NCBI GenBank assembly: GCA_023053575.1
Contig: JAKZAP010000001.1
Coordinates: 24,198,533 to 24,262,532 of the forward strand
Length of the DNA stretch: 64,000 bases
Reading direction: 5' to 3'
From: Branchinecta lynchi
Lineage: Eukaryota > Arthropoda > Branchiopoda > Anostraca > Branchinectidae
In this document: piece by piece, positions 12,901 through 20,976 of the stretch
How positions within the stretch are numbered: the stretch's first letter is position 1
Layout: every line of letters starts with the position of its first letter
The notes under the pieces: model-generated
Databases searched by the model: none
The model's input: the letters and a program-made list of their open reading frames with translations, nothing else
Told to the model about the DNA's origin: nothing
Position numbers and translations under genes: made by a program

Positions 12901-14208
12901 ATGACTTTAGTCTGCTGAGCACAGGAAATGAAATCTTTCTGAAACGGTATAGTAGCATGCAACTACAAAAACTTGCAGGTGAGATACAGATAGCAATCAA
13001 ACCGTGAACATGATAGAATCAAGGAGAAATAAATAAGCTAGTTCATGACTAATGCACAATGCAAGATTGTCGATTGTAAGCTAAGTAAGAGCAGGATTCA
13101 ATCTTCACTATCACAAACATCTTCTGCCATTTAGCATCTTCATTGCAGTAGGTGGGCAATTATTCGTCTCTGAAACTTATATACCATCTACCAGAAGGAC
13201 AAGGAATTAATCACAGCTACTATGCCAGGTTATCCAGCAGCTTTTACTAGTTATCTCAAGCAATTCCCGTATTCTACAATCTACAATGTCAAAATTTCTC
13301 TATGAAAAGCTCTCGAGTAATAGCATCTTACTACAACAAGACCAAGCATCTTTTCAGTTGTCTCACGAAACAGTGGCAAGATTCATGTTGAGGTTCTTTG
13401 TCTCATGCTATACTGAGATCAGGGCATCTTCTATCACTATGTAACAATAAAAAAAGTAGCCAAGTGAGAAATGCCATACATGCCCAAGCCGAATGTACTG
13501 TAATTACTTGAAACACAAGAGCTAGTTCACACTTGTCCATGATGCAAAAATAACACTGAAAAAAAAAAATGTTCACAAATACACGCAACAGATTTCTGTC
13601 ATCAAGTGGTTCCACAGATCTGTTTAATTTTAGTTTGTATTGTTTTTTATCAAAATGAATATTTGAATATATACATATATATATATAGGCATGAGCTGCC
13701 AGTGAGGTGTTGATCCTGTTACATTTATAAACCAACCTCAATTAAATCCTGTGTTGGGTCCTCAATACAGGATGTCACAATTTAGATCAGAGCTGTATGG
13801 TATTCTGCATTACTTTATGTAATATATACAGATATATATATATATATATACATATTAATATATATATATATATATATACACCTTGCTTAAAAATACATCT
13901 ATGTCTGAAATGTATGTATAGCTATATATATATTGAATATGATTAAATTTGTCAATAAAATATATTTAATATATTAAATATATATGTATATACCTTAAAT
14001 ATATAAATATACTAAATATATATACATATAGGCTATATTTAATACACATATATACATTTAAGCAAGGTGCATAAGCAATGTATTTGTAAAGTTCACTCAA
14101 ATCATCAATATTTGACTGAGTTAGAGCATTTGGCATAGTGAGCGTACCCTTCTTTGGGGAGGTTTTATACATTGATGGCTTTGGTACCCTTGGCCTGCCG
14201 ACAGACAT
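6826..14208 (-). CDS. Seven-exon gene encoding an unrecognised 315-aa protein
   Basis: Assembled from seven minus-strand exons: 14208-14148, 12474-12313, 11100-11011, 10146-10069, 9483-9281, 8451-8263 and 6990-6826. All junctions are GT-AG, and the phases agree at every one of the six junctions (1,1,1,1,0,0). The coding length is 948 nt, exactly 316 codons including the TGA. The start is the first ATG of exon 1. The protein opens with a basic, proline-rich, AT-hook-like GRPRVPKP segment. It continues with a charged helical region (residues about 20-125) rich in Lys and Glu, a more hydrophobic middle (about 125-193, containing VQFLVHLSPDAAP and LGAVGIKTLQYLI), an acidic Ala/Asp-rich stretch (about 194-256) and a basic tail. 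No transmembrane segment or known domain is recognised. A nuclear protein is a guess from composition only. Exon-scale reading frames, consensus donors and the AATAAA support a real gene; exon 1 and its GTACGC donor are the weakest part. Confidence 0.6.
7600..7835 (-). pseudogene. LINE reverse-transcriptase C-terminal fragment (CR1-like)
   Basis: The minus-strand frame reads GLRGRTLKVPGEKFRTYIEK, then WSFRNRIVEYCKHVPESFL, then NINQFKAGADGHLAE. Spacing and residues follow the extreme C-terminus of CR1-clade LINE polymerases: RGHxxKL, then FxxRVVxxWNxLPxxVV, then FKxxLD. It lies within the last intron of the seven-exon gene, has no upstream RT domain, and the usual WN is replaced by YC. A decayed 5'-truncated insertion. 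Confidence 0.55.
8263..8451 (-). CDS. Unknown gene, exon 6
   Basis: 189 nt between acceptor ATTCTTTAG and donor ATCATA|GTAAGT, phase 0 on both sides. Encodes an acidic Ala/Asp/Glu-rich low-complexity region with a PPPNFCFAPDAE stretch. Confidence 0.6.
9281..9483 (-). CDS. Unknown gene, exon 5
   Basis: 203 nt between acceptor TTTTTCTTGGTAG and donor GGAG|GTAATA, entering in phase 1 and leaving in phase 0. Encodes the hydrophobic core of the protein, with VQFLVHLSP and GAVGIKTLQYLIRNPESW. An alternative overlapping frame through the same bases is open for 66 codons but does not fit the neighbouring phases. Confidence 0.6.
10069..10146 (-). CDS. Unknown gene, exon 4
   Basis: 78 nt between acceptor TTTCATTTCAG and perfect donor CTTG|GTAAGT, phase 1 to phase 1. 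Encodes a strongly basic helix (KKSTKPDKNKLKQEF, then ILKKKLG). Confidence 0.65.
11011..11100 (-). CDS. Unknown gene, exon 3
   Basis: 90 nt between acceptor GTATCTACAG and donor TTTGAAG|GTAGGT, both good matches to consensus, phase 1 to phase 1. Encodes SLVRGSAKAKLHLSEPFREL, a basic then amphipathic stretch. Confidence 0.65.
11497..11521. repeat. Poly-C tract in intron 2 of the unknown gene
   Basis: A run of about 20 C residues. Similar homopolymers recur through the window at 22412, 22566, 31040, 33541, 36069 and 53843, mostly in non-coding DNA. Confidence 0.8.
12313..12474 (-). CDS. Unknown gene, exon 2
   Basis: 162 nt between acceptor ATATTACAG and donor GGTAG|GTGAAT, phase 1 in and phase 1 out. 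Encodes a Lys/Glu-rich helical segment with a PPNVPPAEKDF linker and EKWSVIQRLSKQL. Confidence 0.6.
12540..12715. repeat. Purine-rich low-complexity tract
   Basis: A/G-rich strand bias with repeated GACAGA, AAACAGA and AGAAAAAG words. The long open frames seen on either strand here come from composition, not coding. Confidence 0.6.
13668..14062. repeat. (TA)n-rich microsatellite region, intron 1 of the unknown gene
   Basis: Several ATATATAT runs separated by AAATATAT and ACATATA variants. The words CACCTTGCTTAAA (13880) and its inverse TTTAAGCAAGGTGC (14056) bracket it, so the tract may be the loop of a small AT-rich foldback. Confidence 0.7.
14148..14208 (-). CDS. Unknown gene, exon 1
   Basis: 61 nt from ATG to donor AAGG|GTACGC, ending in phase 1. 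Immediately past the donor the sequence becomes MITE-like (a TATGCCAAATGCT and ATATTGATGATTTGAGTGAA block also present at 16510-16575), which argues that the open frame beyond 14148 is intronic. Encodes the AT-hook-like GRPRVPKP. Confidence 0.5.
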
Positions 14209-14829
14209 TATGGATGCCTTCAATCTTTAAATCATTTTGTGTGTAGGCCTACAGATGAAGAGGTATACAGGTTATCCAGCTTGATGCTTGATAGACATCT
14301 CTCGTTCAACCCTGCTCTGATGGCTGTGTTAAGCTAACTGTGGACAGAAAAAATGTGTCCACAAATGACAACATAAACAATGCTGACCTTCCACTCATAT
14401 GCTCTCATTCAGCTGAATGGGCATCTTCCCGTGGAAGAACTCATCTTCCTCAGCCATCCAATGCCTGTCGACTGTCGCTCAGTCTGAATCTGTGTAAAGT
14501 TACTGCATTTCAACCTTCGTTAATATCGCGATAATTTTTGCTTGTTAATCTTGTGAAAAGTTACTGCCATTCTAACCATTCCAACCTTCTCGTTAATCTT
14601 CCGAAAATTTAAAAATTGTTTGCAGTCAAGAAGCTAGAATATGTGGCATCATGATTGACATGGGTTGACAACTCTTGTATCTACCATTAGGCATAGGACA
14701 GGGAATGCCAAATGCAAGATAGAACATTCTGGCAATGTAAAATGGACACATCAGCTAAATTTAGCTGACATATCCGTTTTACACTGATTTGCAGTTAGCT
14801 TGGGCTGAAGGAATATTTACAAGACATAA

Positions 14830-15127
14830 CAGTCAACCACAAACTCTTGATTTTTTGGATACCCTATGCCAAATGCTGGATATGCCTAGCATTTGGCATA
14901 GCCTATGCTTAACTTAAAACGCTGGATAGCTGTTGGCACCTCAACCCTGACCTACCTCCTGCCTACCTTATTCTGATCAGTTGATTTTGAGCTTCACTTA
15001 AACAATCAATATTTTATCCGGCCCCAGTACCCAGCATTTGGCAAAGTGTATTCAGCGTCTGGCATAGGGTATACAAAACCCAGCGTTTTACATAGGCTTT
15101 CCGAAAACAGATGTTTGTGGTACACTG
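14830..15127. mobile_element. MITE with GGCATAGGGTATCC termini, copy 1
   Basis: Terminal inverted repeats begin CAGTCAACCACAAACTC and, at the other end, CAGTGTACCACAAACAT. The interior has multiple AGCATTTGGCATAG words in both orientations. Flanks AGACATAA and ACATATAA are an imperfect 8-bp duplication. Same family as 16403-16746. Confidence 0.65.
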
Positions 15128-15417
15128 ACATATAAACCATCCTGCGGAACCATCCGCAGGACTTTCATAAGCCATAGCCGCTTATGAAGGTAATTTAGCT
15201 GATCCATCAGAGAAAACAGTGACTATCTCAGTTCGCTAAATGACAATCCGACGATCTTGCTCCATTGCAAGATTCCTGTATGGGGGCAGTGGTAAGTGAC
15301 GTCCTCCTCGTGCCCCTGGGGGGCTGGGAGCTATGCTTGGTACTTTTTGCTTTTGCTTTTGGTGTTTTTCAAGTAACAAAGAATTTAGAGGGAAAGCCCC
15401 CCGTTAAAAGAGTGGTG

Positions 15418-15500
15418 TTTCATCAATTATGTTTAGAGTGATGGTTCACCATCAATTGTATCTTAGAGTGATGGTTTACCATCAATTGTATATTGGGGTA
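15418..15500 (+). repeat. Short tandem repeat, period about 32 bp
   Basis: Two and a half units of TTAGAGTGATGGTTYACC followed by ATCAATTGTAT. Confidence 0.7.
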
Positions 15501-15591
15501 CTGAGACAATGGGCCATTTGTGGCCTGAGTTTAAGCCAAAGATTTTGGCCTACCCCACATTACAAATAATATATAAAGATTCCTGTATCAA

Positions 15592-15860
15592 TAGCTGCGT
15601 TTTTTGCCTTTTCTCCATACGTCGGTTAACCTACCTATTTGCCGCTATTGGCGTTTTTTTCGTCTCGGCAGTCGGTTCGACTGAGCACTAGAAAACAGGT
15701 TATAAGAAAAAATGACGTCTTCATGTAGCTCTCGCCTCAGTGCACAGGTTGGTTGGCAGACGGAGCAAAAAAAAACAGTTTATAAAACTTGGGTTGGTTA
15801 ACCAAAGATCGTGGGAAATCTTGTAGGTCGGTTAACTGAATGATGGCAAAAACGCAACTA
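15592..15860. mobile_element. Foldback element with TAGYTGCGTTTTT ends
   Basis: The left end TAGCTGCGTTTTTTGCC is matched by the inverse of the right end (TAGTTGCGTTTTTGCC). Inner GGTTAACCTACC-type and AGGTCGGTTAAC words continue the inverted repeat. No coding frame. Shares its terminus with 16181-16915 and 44008-44365. Confidence 0.6.
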
Positions 15861-16180
15861 ATGATCCAAGCACAAATCCGGAAAGAAAACACATTTGGAG
15901 AATCAGGATTGTGAATTTTCAATCTAGATTTCTCAGTGATAAGTGCCTATATAACTGGATAGGTATATAAAGCGTTTGGCACAGGGAATCCAAAACTCAG
16001 GGGTTTGTCGCACCTGACTGGCATTTTCCCATTACGAACAGAGAAGAGGTTTGGTCTCTGCGAAATGGTAAGCACCCTGACTGCACCTGAGTTTCAACCC
16101 TGTGGCCATGTCCAGCCATGTCTAATGATGTGGTGATACAGACTCATGAGTGGCCAAGCTTAATAAGATTCTACAATTAT

Positions 16181-16915
16181 TAGTTGCATTTTCGATCCAA
16201 ATTCTCCTCCGAATTCTCCTATTTCGCATTTTTGAACTATTCAGATGAAGTGAATTCTCCTGTTCTTGCATTTTTGTCAGAATCGAGAACAGCGAAAGCC
16301 TCGCAATTCTGCAGAATCGAGAATTTGCTCCGATGGTGAATTGTCGATTCTCCTCTCTCCGTTTTCCTCCCTGATTGGTCAACAGAGTTTGGATGTTCAT
16401 TACAGTCAACCACAAACCCCTGATTTTTGGATACCCTATGCCAAACGCCGGATATGTCTAGCATTTGGCATACCCTATGCCTAACGCTGGATACCCTATG
16501 CCTAACGCTGGATACACTATGCCAGGTGCTGGATACTGTAACCCAGTAAAATATTGATGATTTGAGTGAAGCTAAAAAATCAACCAATCAGAACTCCTTT
16601 CTATTGAGGTAGGTCAGGGTTAGGCTACCAAGAGGTATCCAGCGTTTGGCATAGGGTATCCAGCATTAGGCATAGGCTATGCTAAATGCTAGATATACCC
16701 AGCGTTTGGCATAGGGTATCCAAAACCAGGGATTTGTGGTAGACTGGTTCATTGTGCATATACCCGTATACCAGGTTTCGGACGAGCTTCAAAATTAGTG
16801 TTTTTGTCAAAAGAGAGAACGGAGAAGTCAGAGGAGCAAAAACAGTAATTTTAACGAGAATCAAGAATTCAGAAGCGAGAATTTGGAACGGAGAATTCGG
16901 ATGAAAAACGCAACT
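16181..16915. mobile_element. Foldback element with TAGTTGCRTTTTT ends, interrupted
   Basis: The left end TAGTTGCATTTTCGATCC continues with ATTCTCCTCCGAATTCTCC. The right end, read inversely, is TAGTTGCGTTTTTCATCCG followed by AATTCTCCG. The two arms are separated by the complete MITE at 16403-16746, so the MITE inserted into this older element. Confidence 0.6.
16403..16746. mobile_element. hAT-like MITE, copy 2, with target duplication
   Basis: Terminal inverted repeats CAGTCAACCACAAACCCC and CAGTCTACCACAAATCCC extend over 40 bp through GGATACCCTATGCCAAACG. Flanking 8-mers GTTCATTA (16395-16402) and GTTCATTG (16747-16754) differ at one base. An 8-bp duplication suggests hAT. The interior consists of GGCATAGGGTATCCAGC words in both orientations. 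Confidence 0.75.
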
Positions 16916-17100
16916 ATTGGAATTCATCCCAGAAACCACCACCCAGTTACCATTGCTATCAGTCTGTCACTGAGAAGTTTTTTGAAAAATTCAGCTAATA
17001 GTTGATCCTTCTTAAGTTACAGCTCTTTCTCACTGCTCACAGCCAGTTGCTGCTAGGCTAGCCTAGATCCACAGAAAAGTAAGCAGCACGAGCAGTTCAC

Positions 17101-17938
17101 AATAATGACCTACCATCTTCTTTCCTGGAATTTTCTTTTATGAATTTAGTGTAATGGCTTGCCATAATAATACGAATCAATCCAATCAATCAATCCAAAA
17201 TGTAGAGCAAATTAGTCCAATGCCTGACACAGTTTTCAAATGAAGAATCAGGCACACACCCCGTGACAGCAGCAACAAAAGATACAAAAGGTACGTACCA
17301 TTGGAGGTATTTTATCCTCATCGCACGCATATCTTTCGAGGACCGCATATCCTCAGTTTTGCGTCAGTACTTCCTGCAGTTATACCTGAGTTATACACAT
17401 GTTCCCAGAAAGGGTTTTTCAGTGAACTCCCGCTGTTTCTACGATACTCTTGGCTCGCTGGAAAGTGACTCTTGAAATCCCGAGCACACCCTTTTTAGTC
17501 TAGGGGGAGTGGACTAGAATTCATTAAAGAAGATTTTTTGTGAGCAAATCCGATATGGTGCGATTACGATTTATACTTCTCTGACGAATACTTTTTGTAC
17601 TCTATGGACTATTTTGGATTGATTGATTGGATTGATTCGTATTATTATGGCAAGCCATTACACTAAATTCATAAAAGAAAATTCCAGGAAAGAAGATGGT
17701 AGGTCATTATTAGAGTACAAAAAGTATTCGTCAGAGAAGTATAAATCGTAATCGCACCATATCGGATTTGCTCACAAAAAATCTTCTTTAATGAATTCTA
17801 GTCCACTCCCCCTAGACTAAAAAGGGTGTGCTCGGGATTTCAAGAGTCACTTTCCAGCGAGCCAAGAGTATCGTAGAAACAGCGGGAGTTCACTGAAAAA
17901 CCCTTTCTGGGAACATGTGTATAACTCAGGTATAACTG
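17101..17938. repeat. Interleaved perfect inverted repeats A-B-A'-B'
   Basis: Segment A (17101-17201, 101 bp) is the exact inverse of A' (17611-17711). Segment B (17377-17604, 228 bp) is the exact inverse of B' (17711-17938); no mismatch was found by eye. The order A, 175-bp spacer, B, A', B' means the two stems cannot both form as simple nested hairpins. Identity implies recent origin. A template-switch or inversion-duplication event is inferred, and no transposon termini are evident. Confidence 0.85.
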
Positions 17939-18009
17939 AGGGATGGCTCCGGTTGGTTTGTGTTGGATTACGATAGTTCAGTTGCAACCTTTAATAACTG
18001 AGAAGTCAC

Positions 18010-18323
18010 AAGTCTAGTACACTAGCACTTTTTCAGTCACGGTGCTCAAACGCCTAGCACCATGCCTGAGTGCTAAGCGTTTGAGCACTGTACCTTGAAA
18101 TCCATGCATGGTGCGTGGATTTCAGCATAGAGTGCACACATGAAAAAGCTCAATTTCTATCGTTACACACTAAATACCGATAGAAATTGTGCTTGTTCGT
18201 GTCTGCACTGTATGCTGAAATCCATGCACCATGCATGAATTTCAAGGTACAGTGCTCTAGCACTCACGCATGGTGCTAGACGTTCGAGCACCATGACTGA
18301 AAAAGGGCTAGTGTACCAGACTG
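18010..18323. mobile_element. hAT-type palindromic MITE, copy 1
   Basis: Ends AAGTCTAGTACACTAGC and, inverse, CAGTCTGGTACACTAGC. An exact 8-bp duplication GAAGTCAC flanks it (18002-18009 and 18324-18331). Almost the whole element is one long imperfect hairpin with GTGCTAGACGTTYGAGCAC-type words. Same family as 56550-57213. Confidence 0.85.
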
Positions 18324-18688
18324 GAAGTCACGTGAGAGCAGGAAAAGATGGAATTGTAGGCTCATGTGACTCGCATAAAAGAAGACAGACTGCCGTTTGA
18401 TGTATGGTGTTAAGACTACCAAGGTCTGCGTAAAAGAGGTATTCTGTACAGCTTTTCGCGAAACAGGCTATAGCTGCAAATTTGACGCTTGATGAGCTAT
18501 GGTAATTGTTCAACATCAAGGACTTGGACCTATTGTTGCTGTTTTATGCGCTGGAAAGTCTTTAAGGGAAAGTTGCCTCGGTGTTTACAGTAGCATCCAA
18601 TGGGTGACGTTTAACGGCCACATTTAATCTGTAAGTTTCGCGACCATGCGAAGAGAAACGGCAAGGAAAGAGGAAAATAGAGTACAAA

Positions 18689-18849
18689 TATATTTCGGCC
18701 CTCCTTGGCGATGTCCTTGTCAGGCTACTACTGGAAGAAAATGTATGGATTATTCTTGGTCCTTTGCAAGGTCCTCTTCAGGCTGTAGGTACAAGAGGTT
18801 TTCTTACAGCCTGATGAGGACCTTTTCCATAAAGGGCCGAAATATCGCT
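18689..18849. repeat. Hairpin repeat with TTTCGGCCCT / AGGGCCGAAATATCGC ends
   Basis: The left arm (TATTTCGGCCCTCCTTGGC then GTCCTTGTCAGGCT) is inverse to the right arm (AGCCTGATGAGGACC, then AAAGGGCCGAAATATCGC). Related sequence occurs at 32585-32640 and 57295-57435. I cannot place the family. Confidence 0.55.
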
Positions 18850-19440
18850 GAAGCATATATCCGTCAGTACCACTATTTATACAGAATTCGCAGTCAGCTT
18901 AGGCTGATTGTGTAGGCCTACTTACGTAACAAAGATTTTATTCTCCATTAACTTATAAACGGAACAAGAACAAACGAACCTCTCATGTTTACGATGGCAT
19001 TCGATGGCTGCTGAGAATGGTAGCCTACTGGTAAGTAGCATTCTAAAACATAACTGACAATTTACTGCTACTGTGGTTGACTCTCAGAAAGTGAAAAAAT
19101 AAGCAAAAACAGATTCCTGCTACAGCAGTCAGGTCGAAAACACGGACGGATAAATAAAATAAAACTAAAAGGACTAATCAGTTCACAAAACAGCAGGCTA
19201 CGTAATGAAGACCTGATGGCAGAATTTCGACTTGTCGACAAAATCATAATTTTTGTAGACAGTCGGGTTATCCGGGCGGATCGACCAACACCAGATTTGT
19301 GTGTGTTGGCAAATCAACAACATATCTGAGCTGAAAATAACATATATTGAAAACAATGAAAGCAAAGGGAAGCCACGGTAACAGTAGCCTATCTTCAACA
19401 ACATACTGACATATCACGATCATAGCTGTTCTCTATACTA
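18850..19440. other. Spacer downstream of the CSRNP gene
   Basis: Nothing supported as a gene or repeat. Short open frames here lack splice-site or homology support. Confidence 0.4.
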
Positions 19441-19448
19441 CTAGATTT

Positions 19449-19454
19449 TTTATT
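19449..19454 (-). terminator. Candidate poly(A) signal of CSRNP gene
   Basis: AATAAA on the minus strand, about 580 bp beyond the TAG stop at 20032-20034. I saw no closer hexamer, which implies a 3'UTR of about 0.6 kb. Confidence 0.4.
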
Positions 19455-20031
19455 AACATTTACACTGGGCCAATTTTTTAATTCAGCAGCCCTCAGCTCC
19501 ACACACAACTTTAGGGTCATCTAAGATGCGTAACCATGCACAGTAGACGCATGCGTATCTGAACACTAACCTATACGGGTCACTACTTGTTCTTTTTTCT
19601 TGCTTTTAACAGTCAAATCGTGAGGAAAACGCAACAAATTTGATATCAATTTACAGCCAACTTTTTCAGCTTTCTTGTAGCACAAACAACAAGTTGAAAC
19701 TGTAATTCTTTCTTATTCGTTCTCGATCTTTAAATATGCTTCTTCTTCAATTGGGGTTGCTGTTTCGTTTGATCGCCAACTTTCTGGAAAATTACGCGCG
19801 GCTTAGCATCAGATGCAAAATTCGGAAGAAGAAACATAGGAAAATCAGAGCAAATGTTACAAAATTCAGCTGACATAAGATGAAGATTTCTGCAAGCATT
19901 TTGCAATAACTTTTTTCTTCTACACCGTGAAAAGTCAGGCGGCGTTCAAATAAGCATACCTCTACTGTATTACACACGTGAAGCTGAAGACCACATACGT
20001 TTAATGGCCTTCTCCAGAAGACGGTTTCGAG

Positions 20032-20976
20032 CTAAGCAGAAACACTCTCGACCATCGTTTTCTGTATTATCGCTACCAAGTTCGATTCAGAGCTCGTTTC
20101 AACCTCTTCGGAATCCGAACTTTTTGTCGAACTTTGTTCAACATGTGATTGTGCGTTTATGGCAGAGGAGAAACTCAAATCAGTATACGTCGGCTCGGCC
20201 GACTCTTCAGAGGCTACACTCTCTATTTTTGTAAGCTCAGAGGGTTCCTCACTGTAAGGTATGGCATTCGCGGGCTGACTAACTTGCACCGGAAACTGTA
20301 TCACCTGTTCAAAAGGTACGCTGTCAAATGGGGTTGCCTCGTAAGGAAAGCCAGTGAACGCCGGGGTTTCAAGTACCGCCGGACTAACGGCCGTTTGAGT
20401 ATTTTCTTGCTGATACACCGCCGGGTACGAACTAGCAGCGAATTCGTCACCGAGGAATACGTTAGCTGGCAGAGTCTGTTCCGGCAGCTTTTCAAACCCT
20501 TTGCTATAACCGTAAAAGTTGTAGCCCTGCTCCTGCTGGGAGTGTGGGTACGACTGTCTTGCATCGAAAGGTGGATAGCCGTCAAATACATTCGGCTGTG
20601 GTTGATACGCGAATTGCTGCGGGTATGAGATATGGGGGTCAGGGTATGTGCTCTGGTGCCCACCGTCGAAGCCAAGGTTCCACACTTGGGTGAAGCCTTT
20701 CGGTCCTTGGGAGCAGGAAGGCCCAGACTCTACTCGGGCTGCCAGGTGATCCGTCACTGTTTTGAAGCTGGGAAGATCAGCTTTGTACTCCGCTGCGGTC
20801 TGACCTGTCGTATTGGCCTTTTCAGACACTTTAATCTCTTTATTATTTTCCATTTCCATACGCATGAGAGTGTGAATGAAGTGAGTTCGAACACGGACAG
20901 GGTTGAACTCGATTCGGCCACTTGGGTTGGCACAACCGTCCCGACTACAGGAACAGGGGAAGTTTATACGATCCAC
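20032..20976 (-). CDS. CSRNP: CSRNP terminal coding exon 4
   Basis: 945 nt from acceptor GTCTTTTAG to a TAG. Opens with [15 protein letters not shown] and the [14 protein letters not shown] block, then 260 residues of low-complexity Tyr/Pro/Gln/Ser sequence. Overlapping open frames on the plus strand are shadows. Confidence 0.94.
   Translation of the reverse strand: MDRINFPCSCSRDGCANPSGRIEFNPVRVRTHFIHTLMRMEMENNKEIKVSEKANTTGQTAAEYKADLPSFKTVTDHLAARVESGPSCSQGPKGFTQVWNLGFDGGHQSTYPDPHISYPQQFAYQPQPNVFDGYPPFDARQSYPHSQQEQGYNFYGYSKGFEKLPEQTLPANVFLGDEFAASSYPAVYQQENTQTAVSPAVLETPAFTGFPYEATPFDSVPFEQVIQFPVQVSQPANAIPYSEEPSELTKIESVASEESAEPTYTDLSFSSAINAQSHVEQSSTKSSDSEEVETSSESNLVAIIQKTMVESVSA

Noticed and set aside
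12281..12962. Long Leu/Phe/Cys-rich minus-strand frames upstream of exon 2
   Set aside because: They come from the purine-rich tract at 12540-12715 read on the pyrimidine strand; only the spliced exon portion 12313-12474 is kept.
13585..13619. A 35-nt candidate exon (SVEPLDDRNLL) between exons 1 and 2
   Set aside because: Its acceptor lacks a pyrimidine tract, the donor is poor, and the gene model is complete in phase without it.
14148..14223. Longer exon 1 of the unknown gene reading through past 14148
   Set aside because: The extra frame is made of MITE sequence also found at 16510-16575, and it runs into the (TA)n tract; using the GTACGC donor at 14147 gives a clean phase to exon 2.
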